Source: Curtobacterium sp. VKM Ac-2922 (GTDB lineage Bacteria; Actinomycetota; Actinomycetes; Actinomycetales; Microbacteriaceae). From it: a stretch of 64,000 nt of DNA. Positions 25,799 to 35,181 of this stretch are shown in pieces (position 1 is the first letter of the stretch; every line of letters begins with the position of its first letter). The position numbers and the translations under genes were made by a program. The notes beneath the pieces were generated by a model, which did not search any database, had not been told where the DNA came from, and saw only the letters and a program-made list of their open reading frames with translations. The stretch spans positions 248,001 to 312,000 of the forward strand of contig NZ_JALGRO010000002.1 of the NCBI RefSeq assembly GCF_022815645.1. The letters run 5' to 3'.

Positions 25799-25885
25799 GG
25801 CACCATCCTGCCGACGACGGACGACAGCGCGCCGCACGGCAGCGCGCACAGACGACGGCGCGCCCGGACGACGGCACGAACGACA

Positions 25886-25916
25886 CAGGGCCCGGGACGT
25901 GGTGTCCCGGGCCCTG
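25886..25916 (-). terminator. Terminator hairpin after the DUF3117 gene
   Basis: Perfect 12-bp stem CAGGGCCCGGGA/TCCCGGGCCCTG with a seven-base loop, about 30 bases after the DUF3117 stop on this strand. Confidence 0.75.
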
Positions 25917-25948
25917 CCCGTGGTGCGTGTTGGTGGTGCTTCGACGTA

Positions 25949-26119
25949 CTAAGCCGAGACGACCTCGGCAAGTGCGTCGTGGAGTTCCCTGGCCTCGGCG
26001 TCGTTGACCGAGACCACCAGGCGGCCTCCACCTTCGAGCGGAACCCGCACGACGATGAGTCGACCCTCCTTGACAGCCTCCATCGGCCCGTCACCGGTCC
26101 TCGGCTTCATTGCTGCCAT
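25949..26119 (-). CDS. DUF3117 small protein
   Basis: 56 aa, MAAMKPRTGDGPMEAVKEGR... through RVPLEGGGRLVVSVND, an excellent match to the actinobacterial DUF3117 family (Rv1211 type). ATG 26119 follows AAAGGGGACATCTG. The protein has one predicted beta-sheet unit and no known function; it is short but highly conserved in Actinobacteria. It carries its own terminator. Confidence 0.9.
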   Translation of the reverse strand: MAAMKPRTGDGPMEAVKEGRLIVVRVPLEGGGRLVVSVNDAEARELHDALAEVVSA

Positions 26120-26234
26120 CAGATGTCCCCTTTCGCGCAGTACATGCATCGCCATTATCCCGTACGGAGGGGGCAACTGCGAAACCGCCCAGGTTGCGGG
26201 GCCCTGATCAGGACGTTCTCGCGGCTCGGATTCC

Positions 26235-26240
26235 TACGCT
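26235..26240 (+). promoter_or_regulatory. -10 hexamer TACGCT of the AI-2E-type gene
   Basis: Six bases before GTG 26247, which is preferred over GTG 26241. Confidence 0.5.
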
Positions 26241-26246
26241 GTGTGC

Positions 26247-27425
26247 GTGCCGATCATTCCCTCCAAGCGCCGTCCGAGCCCGCAGGACCCCGCCGTCGAC
26301 GCCGTTCCCGTCGGTCTGCGCATCGGCGCGGCATTCTCGTGGCGCATCCTGATCGTCGTCGCCGCGCTGGCCGTCGTGGTCGCCCTGGTCGTGCTGCTGC
26401 AGGACATCGTCGTGCCGTTCCTCATCGCACTGCTGCTCTGCGCGCTGCTCGCCCCGATGTCCGCGTTCCTGCAGCGGCACCGGTGGCCGAAGTGGCTCGC
26501 GGTGCTGTCGAGCCTGGTCGTCGTCGTGCTCGTGATCGGCACGCTGGCCCTCGTCGTCACCGCGCAGATCCGGTACGAGCTGCCGTCGCTGGAGCACCGG
26601 CTGCACAAGACCGTGCTGTCGCTGCAGGCGCTGCTGGACAGCGAACCGTTCGGCATCACCGTCAAGGACGTCAACCACTGGGTGTCGACGGGCTCGTCCT
26701 ACCTGCAGTCCCACGCGTCGTCCATCGCGTCCGGGTTCCAAGAGGCCGGCAGCGGCGCGGTGCACGTGCTCGAGGGCCTGTTCATCGTGGTCTTCACCAC
26801 CATCTTCGTGCTGATCGACGGCCGGCGGATCTGGGAGTGGGTCGTCCGGATCTTCCCGCGCCGGGCACGACCCCGCCTGCACGCCGCGGGCGACGCCGGG
26901 TGGCACACCCTGACCAGCTTCATCCGCGTGCAGCTCGTCGTCGCCGTCACGGACGCCTTGGGGGTCGTGATCGGTGCCCTCGTCCTGCAGGTCCCCCTGG
27001 CGATCCCGATCGGCGTCATCGTCTTCCTCGGCGCGTTCGTCCCCGTCGTCGGCGCGATCGTCGCCGGTTCGGTCGCCGTGATCATCGCCCTGGTGTTCAA
27101 CGGCTGGGTCGCGGCGCTGTTCATGCTCGGCGTCGTCGTGGTCGTGCAGCAGCTCGAGAGCCACGTCCTGCACCCGTTCCTGACCGGCAGCGCGGTGAAG
27201 GTCCACCCGCTCGGCGTCGTGCTCGGCGTCACCGCGGGCACCACGATCGCGGGTGTCGTCGGCGCGTTCTTCGCCGTGCCGTTCATCGCCACCGTGAACG
27301 CGATGGTCACCGCGGCGGCAGCGTGGCGGCCGGACGGCGAGCAGACGGTCACCGATGCAAGCGCAACCGAGCCATCCGACGGGTCAGCGCCGGACGGCGC
27401 CGATCACGGTGGGGTCCAGTCGTAG
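26247..27425 (+). CDS. AI-2E family (PerM/YdiK-type) membrane transporter
   Basis: 392 aa with about eight membrane helices in the usual pattern: two pairs near the N-terminus, a long extracytoplasmic-like helical segment (residues 105-165, YELPSLEHRLHKTVLSLQALL), then five helices ending VVGAFFAVPFIATVNAMVTA. QQLESHVLHPFLTGSAVKVHP fits the conserved QxxExxxxxP motif of the family. Members include exporters of AI-2 and Na+/H+ antiporters; the substrate cannot be told here. Its 3' end overlaps the convergent mannosyltransferase gene by 22 bp. Confidence 0.85.
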   Translation: MPIIPSKRRPSPQDPAVDAVPVGLRIGAAFSWRILIVVAALAVVVALVVLLQDIVVPFLIALLLCALLAPMSAFLQRHRWPKWLAVLSSLVVVVLVIGTLALVVTAQIRYELPSLEHRLHKTVLSLQALLDSEPFGITVKDVNHWVSTGSSYLQSHASSIASGFQEAGSGAVHVLEGLFIVVFTTIFVLIDGRRIWEWVVRIFPRRARPRLHAAGDAGWHTLTSFIRVQLVVAVTDALGVVIGALVLQVPLAIPIGVIVFLGAFVPVVGAIVAGSVAVIIALVFNGWVAALFMLGVVVVVQQLESHVLHPFLTGSAVKVHPLGVVLGVTAGTTIAGVVGAFFAVPFIATVNAMVTAAAAWRPDGEQTVTDASATEPSDGSAPDGADHGGVQS

Positions 27426-28654
27426 CCGTCGATGTACCAGCAGTAGTACAGCCAGGTCCACTGCAGGACGACGCACAGCACCACGACGACCACGCGGTAC
27501 AGGCGTGACCGCGGCAGCGCGACGATCCCGAGCAGCGGGGCGATCGGCAGCAGGATCCGCCACGTGCTCGACTGCGGGAAGAACACCGCCAGCAGGTAGA
27601 CCAGGTACGCGACCGACCAGAGCCGAAGTTCGAGGCCCAGGCGTCGGGCTGCGGGCATCGCCACGAAGGCCGCGAACCCGACCAGCACGACGACGAGCAG
27701 CACGGAGCCCGCTGGCTGTCGGAACCACCACCCGAACCCCTGCACCCACGGTGCGAACGGCACCAGGTCCTTCCACCCGATGTACGACGACCGCCACGCC
27801 AGCTCGGTGTCGGTGTACGCCCGCGGGACCCCGGTGACGGCCCACGCGACGGCGGGCCACGCCAGGCCGACCAGCCCCGACACGACGGCGACCACGGCCG
27901 GCGGGACGATCTGACGGAGCGTCGGAGCCGAGGCCTCGCGCAACCATGCCGGGCGCAGCACCCAGACCCCGATGAACAGCAGCATGAGCAGCGCGAAGGC
28001 CAGTCCGGTCGGCCGGGTCATCCCGAGCAGCAGCACGACGGGCAGCATCGTCCAGAACCGGCGCTCGACCAGCAGCAGCAGCGCGACGAGCAGCAGGAAC
28101 AGCCCCATCGCCTCGGCGTAGGCGACCTGGAACATGGCGGACACCGGGGCGACGCAGAACAGCACCGTGGCGAAGGTGGCGCGTGCCGGGTCCAGGAACC
28201 GCCCCATCAGCCGACGGAACACCAGGGCCGCGCCCCAGCCCGTCAGCAGCGAGACGCCGACCGCGACGAACTCGAACGACCCACCGGTGACGAGCATCAG
28301 TCCGCGCACCAGGAACGGGTACGCGGGCATGAACGCCCACGCGTTCTCGGTCACGTGCCCGGCGGCGTCGATCGGCAGCGTCGAGGGGTACCCGCTCGAC
28401 GCGATCACCCGGTACCAGGCGCCGTCCCAGATCGAGGCGTACGTCAGGTACCTCGGGTGCTGCAGCGTGAACGAGTTCGCAGCCTGGATGCCGGCGAAGC
28501 CCATCATCAGCGCACCGGTCACCAGCCGGGCGAGCACGTACACGACGGTGATGCGGACCCACCACGGCACGACCCGGTAGCGCGCACGCCACCACACCGC
28601 CCGCAGCTGCGGACGGTGGGTCGGGACCGCGCCAGTGGTCAGGCCGTCAGCCAC
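27404..28654 (-). CDS. Polytopic glycosyltransferase, PIG-V-like mannosyltransferase family
   Basis: 416 aa with about ten membrane helices. The first loop after helix 1 contains [19 protein letters not shown], the WDxxWY motif of PIG-V/GT-C enzymes whose aspartate is catalytic, and [10 protein letters not shown] follows. Lipid-linked sugar donors are expected, acting on a cell-envelope glycan or lipid; the acceptor is unknown. It is downstream of dapE and overlaps its end by 16 bp, so it is probably cotranscribed. Confidence 0.82.
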   Translation of the reverse strand: MADGLTTGAVPTHRPQLRAVWWRARYRVVPWWVRITVVYVLARLVTGALMMGFAGIQAANSFTLQHPRYLTYASIWDGAWYRVIASSGYPSTLPIDAAGHVTENAWAFMPAYPFLVRGLMLVTGGSFEFVAVGVSLLTGWGAALVFRRLMGRFLDPARATFATVLFCVAPVSAMFQVAYAEAMGLFLLLVALLLLVERRFWTMLPVVLLLGMTRPTGLAFALLMLLFIGVWVLRPAWLREASAPTLRQIVPPAVVAVVSGLVGLAWPAVAWAVTGVPRAYTDTELAWRSSYIGWKDLVPFAPWVQGFGWWFRQPAGSVLLVVVLVGFAAFVAMPAARRLGLELRLWSVAYLVYLLAVFFPQSSTWRILLPIAPLLGIVALPRSRLYRVVVVVLCVVLQWTWLYYCWYIDGYDWTPP

Positions 28655-29721
28655 CGACGCAGACCGTCCTCGACCGCCGTGATCTGCGCCACGGGGACCT
28701 GCTCGTCGTCGTGGTGCGCGTAGACCGGCTCACCGGGGCCGTAGTTCACCGCGGGGACACCGAGTGCCGAGAACCGCGCGACGTCGGTCCAGCCGTACTT
28801 CGGTCGGGGCTCCGGGCCGCCGACGGCGGCGACGAAGTCCTGCGCCAGCGGGGCGTCGAGCCCGGGGCGGGCGCCGGCAGCCAGGTCGACGATGTCCACC
28901 TGGTACCCGTCGAAGAGCTCGCGGATGTGGGCCACGGCTTCGTCGGCCGAGCGCGACGGCGCGAACCGGTAGTTCACGTGCACCATGACCTCGTCCGGGA
29001 TGATGTTGCCCGCGATGCCGCCCGTGATGCCGACGGCGTTCAGCCCCTCGCGGTACTCCAGCCCGTCGACCTCGACCGTGCGGGGCTCGTAAGCGGCCAG
29101 GGTGGCCAGGATCGGCGCCGCCTTGTGGATCGCGTTGTCGCCGATCCAGCTGCGGGCGCTGTGCGAGCGCTTGCCGTACGCGCGGATCTCGGCGCGCAGG
29201 TTGCCGTTGCAGCCGCCCTCGATCTGGGCGCCCGAGGGTTCGCCCAGGATCGCGAAGTCGCCGACGAGCAACTCGGGGCGGGTGCGTGCCAGACGGCCGA
29301 GGCCGTTCAGCGCGTCCGACACCTCTTCGTGGTCGTACCAGACCCAGGTCACGTCGACGCTCGGCGATGCCAGGTCGTACGCCAGCTTGAGCTGCACGGC
29401 GCAGCCCGCCTTCATGTCGACGGTGCCGCGGCCCCACAGGATCTCGGTGCCGTCCTCGGCGGTGCGGAACTCGGTCGGCAGGTTGTGGTTCAACGGCACG
29501 GTGTCGATGTGCCCGGCGATCACGACACGGCGGTCGCGGCCCAGGTCCGTCCGCGCGACGATCGCGTCGCCGTCGCGGATCACCTCGAGGTGCGGCAGCG
29601 GATCCAGCGTCGCTTCGATGGCGTCGGCGAGCGCCTGCTCGTTGCCCGACACCGACTCGATGTCGCAGATGGCACGGGTGATGTCGATGGACGAGGCGGT
29701 GAGGTCGAGCTGCTCCGGCAT
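28639..29721 (-). CDS. dapE: Succinyl-diaminopimelate desuccinylase
   Basis: 360 aa, M20 dinuclear-zinc peptidase fold. Metal motifs [27 protein letters not shown] (catalytic Glu pair) and a C-terminal histidine (VYAHHDDE) are present, with a dimerisation domain (GKRSHSAR) inserted. It releases succinate from N-succinyl-LL-DAP in lysine and peptidoglycan precursor synthesis. It is divergent from dapD, with both genes predicted leaderless from a shared 120-bp region. ATG 29721 is fixed by TACAGT six bases upstream. Confidence 0.95.
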   Translation of the reverse strand: MPEQLDLTASSIDITRAICDIESVSGNEQALADAIEATLDPLPHLEVIRDGDAIVARTDLGRDRRVVIAGHIDTVPLNHNLPTEFRTAEDGTEILWGRGTVDMKAGCAVQLKLAYDLASPSVDVTWVWYDHEEVSDALNGLGRLARTRPELLVGDFAILGEPSGAQIEGGCNGNLRAEIRAYGKRSHSARSWIGDNAIHKAAPILATLAAYEPRTVEVDGLEYREGLNAVGITGGIAGNIIPDEVMVHVNYRFAPSRSADEAVAHIRELFDGYQVDIVDLAAGARPGLDAPLAQDFVAAVGGPEPRPKYGWTDVARFSALGVPAVNYGPGEPVYAHHDDEQVPVAQITAVEDGLRRWLTA

Positions 29722-29727
29722 GCCGTC

Positions 29728-29733
29728 ACTGTA
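29728..29733 (-). promoter_or_regulatory. -10 hexamer TACAGT of dapE
   Basis: Six bases before ATG 29721. Confidence 0.5.
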
Positions 29734-29829
29734 TCGGCCGCCGCTGGCGACCGACTGCCCGGACGCCAGGCCCCGGTCGCGCCACCGGAACCCGTCCAGC
29801 GGGACGGGTGGTTGCCGCCACCCCCTCGG

Positions 29830-29835
29830 TACCCT
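29830..29835 (+). promoter_or_regulatory. -10 hexamer TACCCT of dapD
   Basis: Six bases before GTG 29842; divergent from the dapE promoter. Confidence 0.5.
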
Positions 29836-29841
29836 GGTCGG

Positions 29842-30810
29842 GTGACCGACACGACCGCTGCCTCCACCCGCCCGACCTCCGCCTGGGGCCACGGCCTGGC
29901 GACCGTCGCCGCCGACGGCACCGAGCTCGACACCTGGTTCCCCGAGACCCACCTCGGTGCGCTGCCCGCCGACGCCGAGTTCCCGCTCGCGCTGCAGGAG
30001 CACATCGGCCCGGACGAGCGCCGGAACGTGCGCGTCGAGGCCGTGACCGTCGAGATCGACCTCGACGCGGCCCCCGCGAGCACCCCGGACGCCTACCTGC
30101 GTCTGCACCTGCTCAGCCACCTGCACGTGCAGCCGAACACCGTCAACCTGGACGGGGTGTTCGGGCACCTGCCGATCGTCGCGTGGACGAACGCCGGCCC
30201 GGTCCTGCCCGCCGACCTGCCCCGCCTGCGGCCGTCGCTGCAGCGCGCCGGGATCGCCGTGCACGCCATCGACAAATTCCCGCGGCTGCTCGACTACGTG
30301 GTGCCGGACCGCGTCCGCATCGGCGACGCCAACCGGGTCCGGCTCGGGGCGCACCTGGCGCCCGGCACCACCGTCATGCACGAGGGCTTCGTCAACTTCA
30401 ACGCGGGCACGCTCGGTGACGCGATGATCGAGGGCCGCGTCTCGCAGGGCGTGGTCGTCGGCGTCGGCACGGACGTCGGCGGCGGTGCGTCGATCATGGG
30501 CACGCTCTCCGGCGGGGGCACGCACCGGGTGTCCCTGGGCGAACGCGCGCTGCTCGGGGCGAACGCGGGCCTGGGCATCTCGCTCGGTGACGACTCGGTG
30601 ATCGAGGCCGGGCTGTACGTGACCGCCGGCACCAAGGTCGTACTCGTCGGTGCGGCTCCGAACCCGGACGGCACCCCGAAGACCGTCAAGGCCGTCGAGC
30701 TGTCGGGCACCCCGAACGTGCTGTTCCGGCGCAACAGCCTGACCGGCGCGGTCGAGGCCCTGCAGCGCACCGGCGGCGGCATCCAGCTGAACACCGCTCT
30801 GCACGCGTAG
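29842..30810 (+). CDS. dapD: 2,3,4,5-tetrahydropyridine-2,6-dicarboxylate N-succinyltransferase
   Basis: 322 aa, the actinobacterial DapD type. The left-handed beta-helix shows from about residue 160 in hexapeptide repeats ([59 protein letters not shown]) with the [11 protein letters not shown] active-site segment. It transfers succinate from succinyl-CoA to tetrahydrodipicolinate, two steps before DapE. A strong terminator follows. Confidence 0.95.
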   Translation: MTDTTAASTRPTSAWGHGLATVAADGTELDTWFPETHLGALPADAEFPLALQEHIGPDERRNVRVEAVTVEIDLDAAPASTPDAYLRLHLLSHLHVQPNTVNLDGVFGHLPIVAWTNAGPVLPADLPRLRPSLQRAGIAVHAIDKFPRLLDYVVPDRVRIGDANRVRLGAHLAPGTTVMHEGFVNFNAGTLGDAMIEGRVSQGVVVGVGTDVGGGASIMGTLSGGGTHRVSLGERALLGANAGLGISLGDDSVIEAGLYVTAGTKVVLVGAAPNPDGTPKTVKAVELSGTPNVLFRRNSLTGAVEALQRTGGGIQLNTALHA

Positions 30811-30818
30811 CCGCCTGC

Positions 30819-30863
30819 CAGGAGGCCCGGTGCCGGTCCACGAGACCGGCACCGGGCCTCCTG
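30819..30863. terminator. Bidirectional terminator between dapD and gltA
   Basis: Perfect 20-bp stem (left arm CAGGAGGCCCGGTGCCGGTC) with loop CACGA. Shares arms with hairpins at 23906 and 7087. Confidence 0.85.
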
Positions 30864-30920
30864 TGCGTGCGTACGTGTGCGTGCGTCCGCGGCCGTCCCA
30901 CCGGATCGCACCCCCGGACG

Positions 30921-30954
30921 CACATCGCGCCCCGTGGGGACGGGGCGCGATGTG
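30921..30954 (-). terminator. Terminator hairpin after gltA
   Basis: Perfect 13-bp stem CACATCGCGCCCC/GGGGCGCGATGTG, eight-base loop, 20 bases past the gltA stop on this strand. Confidence 0.8.
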
Positions 30955-30973
30955 TGTGGTGGGGTGCGGTGTG

Positions 30974-32332
30974 TCAGCGCGCGGGGAGGTCCCGCTCCGG
31001 AGCCCCGACGTACAGCTGCTGCGGGCGACCGATCTTGTTGAGCGGGTCGTTGTTGAGCTCACGCCACTGCGCGATCCACCCGGGCAGCCGACCGATCGCG
31101 AACAGCACGGTGAACATGCGCGGCGGGAAGCCCATCGCCTTGTAGATGATGCCCGTGTAGAAGTCGACGTTCGGGTACAGCTTGCGGTCGATGAAGTACT
31201 GGTCGCTGAGCGCGATCTGCTCGAGTTCCTTCGCGATGTCGAGCAGGTCGTCCTGCACGCCGAGGGACTCGAGGACCTCGTCGGCGGATTCCTTGACGAG
31301 CTTGGCGCGCGGGTCGTAGTTCTTGTAGACGCGGTGCCCGAAGCCCATCAGCTTGACGCCGCGCTCCTTGTTCTTCACCCGCTCGACGAAGCGCTGCACG
31401 GGCTCGCCGGAGTCCTTGATCTGCTGGAGCATCTCGAGGACGGCCTCGTTCGCGCCGCCGTGCAGCGGACCGTACAGGGCGTTGATGCCGGCGGAGATCG
31501 AGGCGAACATGTTCGCCTTGGTCGAGCCGACCAGGCGCACCGTGGCGGTCGAGGCGTTCTGCTCGTGGTCCTCGTGCAGGATGAGCAGGCGCTCGAGCGC
31601 GCGGGACAGCACGGGGTTCGGCTGGTAGGTCTCGGCCATGGTGCCGAAGTTCAGCCGCAGGAAGTTGTCGACGAACGACAGCGAGTTGTCCGGGTACAGG
31701 AACGCCTGACCGATGGCCTTCTTGTGCGCGTAGGCGGCGATCACCGGCAGCTTGGCGAGCAGTCGGACCGTCTGCAGCTCGACCTTCTCGGGGTCGTCGA
31801 CGTCCATGTCGTCTTCGTAGTACGTGGACAGGGCGCTGACGGCGCTGGACAGCACGGACATCGGGTGCGCCGAGTGGGGCAGCGCGTCGAACAGCCGGCG
31901 CAGGTCCTCGTGCAGCAGGGTGTGGCGGCGGATGCGGGCGTCGAAGGACTCGAGCTCGGACGGGGTCGGCAGCTCGCCGTAGATCAGCAGCCACGCCACT
32001 TCGAGGAAGGTGCAGTTCGAGGCGATCTGGTCGATCGGGTACCCGCGGTAGCGCAGGATGCCCTGGTCACCGTCGATGTAGGTGATGGCGCTCTTGGTGG
32101 ACCCCGTGTTGACGAAGCCGTAGTCGAGGGTGTTCATCCCCGTCTGCTTCTTGAAGGTCGAGATGTCCACCGTCGACGCGCCGTCGACGCTCGGCAGGAT
32201 CGGGAACTCCGCCTGGCCGCCCGGGAACGTCAGCGTCGCGGTCTCGGTCGCCTGTTCGGCGGCGGGACTCACGGGGACGGGCGTCGTTGGCGGTGTGGCC
32301 GTCTTCTGAGCGTCGTTGGCAGTGTCAGTCAC
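30974..32332 (-). CDS. gltA: Citrate synthase (type II)
   Basis: 452 aa. Active-site motifs LHGGANEAVL, MGFGHRVYKNYDPRA and the final region containing VDFYTGIIYKAMGFPP with the catalytic aspartate are present, as is HEDHEQNAST. It condenses oxaloacetate and acetyl-CoA at the entry of the citric acid cycle. GTG 32332 (VTDTANDAQK) is preferred over GTG 32338 because TAGGCT lies exactly six bases before it. It lies in the midst of lysine/DAP genes, whose precursor aspartate comes from oxaloacetate. Confidence 0.96.
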   Translation of the reverse strand: MTDTANDAQKTATPPTTPVPVSPAAEQATETATLTFPGGQAEFPILPSVDGASTVDISTFKKQTGMNTLDYGFVNTGSTKSAITYIDGDQGILRYRGYPIDQIASNCTFLEVAWLLIYGELPTPSELESFDARIRRHTLLHEDLRRLFDALPHSAHPMSVLSSAVSALSTYYEDDMDVDDPEKVELQTVRLLAKLPVIAAYAHKKAIGQAFLYPDNSLSFVDNFLRLNFGTMAETYQPNPVLSRALERLLILHEDHEQNASTATVRLVGSTKANMFASISAGINALYGPLHGGANEAVLEMLQQIKDSGEPVQRFVERVKNKERGVKLMGFGHRVYKNYDPRAKLVKESADEVLESLGVQDDLLDIAKELEQIALSDQYFIDRKLYPNVDFYTGIIYKAMGFPPRMFTVLFAIGRLPGWIAQWRELNNDPLNKIGRPQQLYVGAPERDLPAR

Positions 32333-32338
32333 GCCCAC

Positions 32339-32344
32339 AGCCTA
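32339..32344 (-). promoter_or_regulatory. -10 hexamer TAGGCT of gltA
   Basis: Six bases before GTG 32332; decides the start. Confidence 0.5.
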
Positions 32345-32430
32345 ATCGTGCTGTCTGTCGATCGTGCACATCGGGAGCCTTGGAACGTGGTGGGACTCGT
32401 GACTGGCGGATGCACAGCCGGACCGGGTCC

Positions 32431-33549
32431 TCAGGCCGACGCCAGCCGCCGACCGCTCGTCAGTCGCTGTGCCGCGGCCGCGATCCGCTCGTCCGTGGCC
32501 GTCAGCGCGACCCGCACGTGCTGCCCGCCGGCCGCGCCGTAGAAGGTGCCGGGCGCCACGAGGATGCCCAGGTCGGCCAGCCAGGCGACGGTGTCGAGCG
32601 CGGGTTCGCCCCGGGTGGCCCAGAGGTACAGGCCGGCGTCGCTGAGGTCGATGCGGAAGCCGGCACCCTCGAGCGCCCGACGGAGCATGCCGCGACGGGC
32701 ACGGTACTTCGCCTTCTGCTGCTGCACGTGGGCGGTGTCGGCCAGCGCGACGACCATCGCCTGCTGCACGGGGAGCGGCGGCATCATGCCGGTGTGCTTG
32801 CGGACGGCCAGGACCTCGGCGAGCACGGCGGCGTCGCCGGCAACGAACGCGGCGCGGTAGCCGGCCAGGTTCGACTGCTTCGACAACGAGTACACGCTGA
32901 GCACCCCGTCGACGGAGTCCCCCACCACGCGCGGGTCGAGGATCGTGGGCGTGGGCCGGGTGTCGTACGGCGGCTCCCACCCGAGCTCGGCGTAGCACTC
33001 GTCGCCGACGATGACGGCACCGAGTTCGCGCGCACGGGTGACGGCGGCCCGGAGCTCGTCGATCGACAGCACGCGGCCGTCGGGGTTGCCCGGGGAGTTC
33101 AGCCACACGAGCTTCGTGCCGACCGGCCACGCGGCGGGGTCGTCCGACGCCAGGGCCGTGGCACCGACGAGCGCCGCCCCGAGTTCGTACGTCGGGTACG
33201 CCGCGGCCGGGAACACGACCGTGTCGCCGCGGCCGATGCCGAGCCAGAGCGCCAACCCCGCGATGAACTCCTTGGAGCCGATCGTGGGCAGGGTCTGCGC
33301 TTCGGTCAGGCTGACCCCGTGCCGGCGGCCGTACCAGTCGGCGATGGCCTGCCGCAGCGCGGGTGTTCCGGCGACCTGTGGGTAGGCGTGCGCGTCGGTG
33401 GCCTGGGCCAGCGCGGTGCGCACCAGTTCGGGCGTGGGGTCGACGGGCGAACCGACGCTCAGGTCGACGATGCCGCCCTCGTACGCCGCAGCGCGGTGCT
33501 TGAACGGGACGAGCTGGTCCCAGGGGAAGTCGGGGAGGTCGAGCGCCAC
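32431..33549 (-). CDS. dapC: Succinyldiaminopimelate transaminase
   Basis: 372 aa, fold-type I aminotransferase. PLP lysine is K224 in SLSKQSNLAGYR; NSPGNPDGRV and GDECYAELGW carry the PLP-binding Asn, Asp and Tyr, and the C-terminal HVRVAL holds the carboxylate arginine. It acts between DapD and DapE. GTG 33549 lies 13 bases after the fdxA stop, so it is probably cotranscribed with ferredoxin, as in mycobacteria (fdxC-dapC). Confidence 0.93.
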   Translation of the reverse strand: MALDLPDFPWDQLVPFKHRAAAYEGGIVDLSVGSPVDPTPELVRTALAQATDAHAYPQVAGTPALRQAIADWYGRRHGVSLTEAQTLPTIGSKEFIAGLALWLGIGRGDTVVFPAAAYPTYELGAALVGATALASDDPAAWPVGTKLVWLNSPGNPDGRVLSIDELRAAVTRARELGAVIVGDECYAELGWEPPYDTRPTPTILDPRVVGDSVDGVLSVYSLSKQSNLAGYRAAFVAGDAAVLAEVLAVRKHTGMMPPLPVQQAMVVALADTAHVQQQKAKYRARRGMLRRALEGAGFRIDLSDAGLYLWATRGEPALDTVAWLADLGILVAPGTFYGAAGGQHVRVALTATDERIAAAAQRLTSGRRLASA

Positions 33550-33562
33550 GAGCAGGTCCGGC

Positions 33563-33880
33563 TCAGGCGCGCGGCGGCTCGGCCAGGACGACGGGGTGGT
33601 CCTTGTGGATGACGCCGACCTTGGCGGCACCGCCCGGGGACCCGACTTCCTCGAAGAACTCGACGTTGGCCTTGTAGTAGTCGGCCCACTGGTCCGGCAG
33701 GTCGTCCTCGTAGTAGATGGCCTCGACCGGGCAGACCGGTTCACAGGCGCCACAGTCGACGCACTCGTCCGGGTGGATGTACAGCGACCGGTCGCCTTCG
33801 TAGATGCAGTCGACGGGGCATTCGTCGATGCACGCACGGTCCTTGACGTCGACACAGGGCTGGGCGATCACGTAGGTCAC
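33563..33880 (-). CDS. fdxA: 7Fe (3Fe-4S/4Fe-4S) ferredoxin
   Basis: 105 aa. CVDVKDRACIDECPVDC gives a 3Fe-4S pattern with an added cysteine, and CVDCGACEPVCP gives the 4Fe-4S ligands; a C-terminal extension follows. An electron carrier of FdxA/FdxC type. GTG 33880 follows GAAGGGAG. Its promoter (TAGACT at 33915-33920) lies inside the end of the upstream deacetylase gene. Confidence 0.95.
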   Translation of the reverse strand: MTYVIAQPCVDVKDRACIDECPVDCIYEGDRSLYIHPDECVDCGACEPVCPVEAIYYEDDLPDQWADYYKANVEFFEEVGSPGGAAKVGVIHKDHPVVLAEPPRA

Positions 33881-33914
33881 GGTCGGGGTGCTCCCTTCGA
33901 ACTGAGCGCTTGCA

Positions 33915-33920
33915 AGTCTA
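33915..33920 (-). promoter_or_regulatory. -10 hexamer TAGACT of fdxA-dapC
   Basis: Context GAGTAGACTTG, about 35 bases before GTG 33880, which has its own ribosome site. Confidence 0.45.
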
Positions 33921-35162
33921 CTCGTGCGGCGCCGCGGACCCTGACCGCGCGGCGACACCTGTCGCTGAGCCGTCCACCGAGCCGGGGGCACCGTCACGCA
34001 CCGACCGCAGTCCGGACAGGTCCGGCCAGGCCAGCGCCAGCATCGCGACCACGGCCGGTCCGAAGGTCCAGATGTACCCGGCGGCGTTCGCCAGCACGAG
34101 CGGCGAGCTCTGGCCGCCCACGGACACCAGCACCTGGGTCGCGACGATGACCCCGATCCCGATGGCGGCGACCATCGCGCGGGACCGGTAGAGCAGTCGC
34201 ACGCCGACCGTCAGGCCGATGACGATGAGCGTCGTCAGCACGATGCCGATCGGGAACGCGCCGAGCGTCTGCTGGTGGGTGACCGTGCCCAGGCCACCGG
34301 CGAGCACCCCGAGCACCCCGGCGACGACGACCGAGGTCACCTTGCCCGCCGGCGTCATGTCGGCGAAGGTCTCCGGCGCAGGCGGCGCTGCGGGCGCGTC
34401 GTGGCGGAAGGCCTCGACCGCGGGTGCGTGCTGCCGGACGCCGTGCGGCATCACCCAGGACAGCGCGGTCGGGTCGGCGGGGTCCACCGGGTCGACGGTG
34501 ACCTGCGAGCGGTACTGCTCGATCGCCGCACGCACCTTCGCCCGCACGGGCAGGACGTCGACGGTCAGGTCGACGTCGCCGCCCTCGGGGTCGACGATCA
34601 TCGAGAACGGCACGTCCTCGGCACGGGCGGCGTAGCGGGCCGCGTGGTGCACCCGCACGTGGTCGGGGTGCCCGTACCCGCCGTCGTCGGCGTAGCTGAT
34701 GACGGCGTCGGCCATGGTGGACCGGATCGCGGCCCGGACGTCGTCGACGACCTCGCCCATGTCGGCAGCCGTCAGCGAGTCGGCCGGTGCGTCGTCCGCG
34801 GCCACCGCACGACCGTCCGGGCCCCACTGCATGCCCGAGTCGGTGTAATGCCGTTCGGGCAGGTCGGTCGGACGGGCGCCCGGTCCCCCGAGCCACAGGT
34901 GCTCGGGACCGCCGAGCGCCGCGAGCGCCGCGCGGATCTCGGTCTCGCGGTGCGCGGCCACGCGGGGGGCGTTGCCGGCCAGGGGCGCGAGCGACGCCGT
35001 GAGCATCTCACCACGCTCGCCGCGGGTGGCGGTCAGCACCGTGACGTGGGCGCCGAGTTCGAGCAGGGTCGCGATCGTCCCGCCGGACGACAGGGTCTCG
35101 TCGTCGGGGTGGGCGTGGACGAGGAGCACGCGCTCGGGGCGCGTCGCAGAGGCCTTGGACAT
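33918..35162 (-). CDS. PIG-L/MshB-like deacetylase fused to a four-helix membrane domain
   Basis: 414 aa. Residues 10-250 form a PIG-L deacetylase with the zinc motif AHPDDETLSSGG and the distal YGHPDHVRVHH. From about residue 285 there are four membrane helices (VVVAGVLGVLAGGLG; IGIVLTTLIVIGLTVGVRL; ATQVLV region; FGPAVVAMLALAW). The mycobacterial homologue in this place, MshB, makes GlcN-Ins for mycothiol and has no membrane part. The order deacetylase-fdxA-dapC supports MshB orthology, but the membrane tail and GGPGARPTDLPERHY insert leave the substrate open. ATG 35162 has TACCCT seven bases upstream. Confidence 0.82.
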   Translation of the reverse strand: MSKASATRPERVLLVHAHPDDETLSSGGTIATLLELGAHVTVLTATRGERGEMLTASLAPLAGNAPRVAAHRETEIRAALAALGGPEHLWLGGPGARPTDLPERHYTDSGMQWGPDGRAVAADDAPADSLTAADMGEVVDDVRAAIRSTMADAVISYADDGGYGHPDHVRVHHAARYAARAEDVPFSMIVDPEGGDVDLTVDVLPVRAKVRAAIEQYRSQVTVDPVDPADPTALSWVMPHGVRQHAPAVEAFRHDAPAAPPAPETFADMTPAGKVTSVVVAGVLGVLAGGLGTVTHQQTLGAFPIGIVLTTLIVIGLTVGVRLLYRSRAMVAAIGIGVIVATQVLVSVGGQSSPLVLANAAGYIWTFGPAVVAMLALAWPDLSGLRSVRDGAPGSVDGSATGVAARSGSAAPHE

Positions 35163-35169
35163 CACGCCC

Positions 35170-35175
35170 AGGGTA
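35170..35175 (-). promoter_or_regulatory. -10 hexamer TACCCT of the deacetylase gene
   Basis: Seven bases before ATG 35162. Confidence 0.4.
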
Positions 35176-35181
35176 CTTCGC

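Noticed and set aside
28711..29841. N-terminal extension of the dapD frame
   Set aside because: The segment lies antisense to dapE and lacks protein character. dapD starts at GTG 29842 with a -10 six bases upstream.
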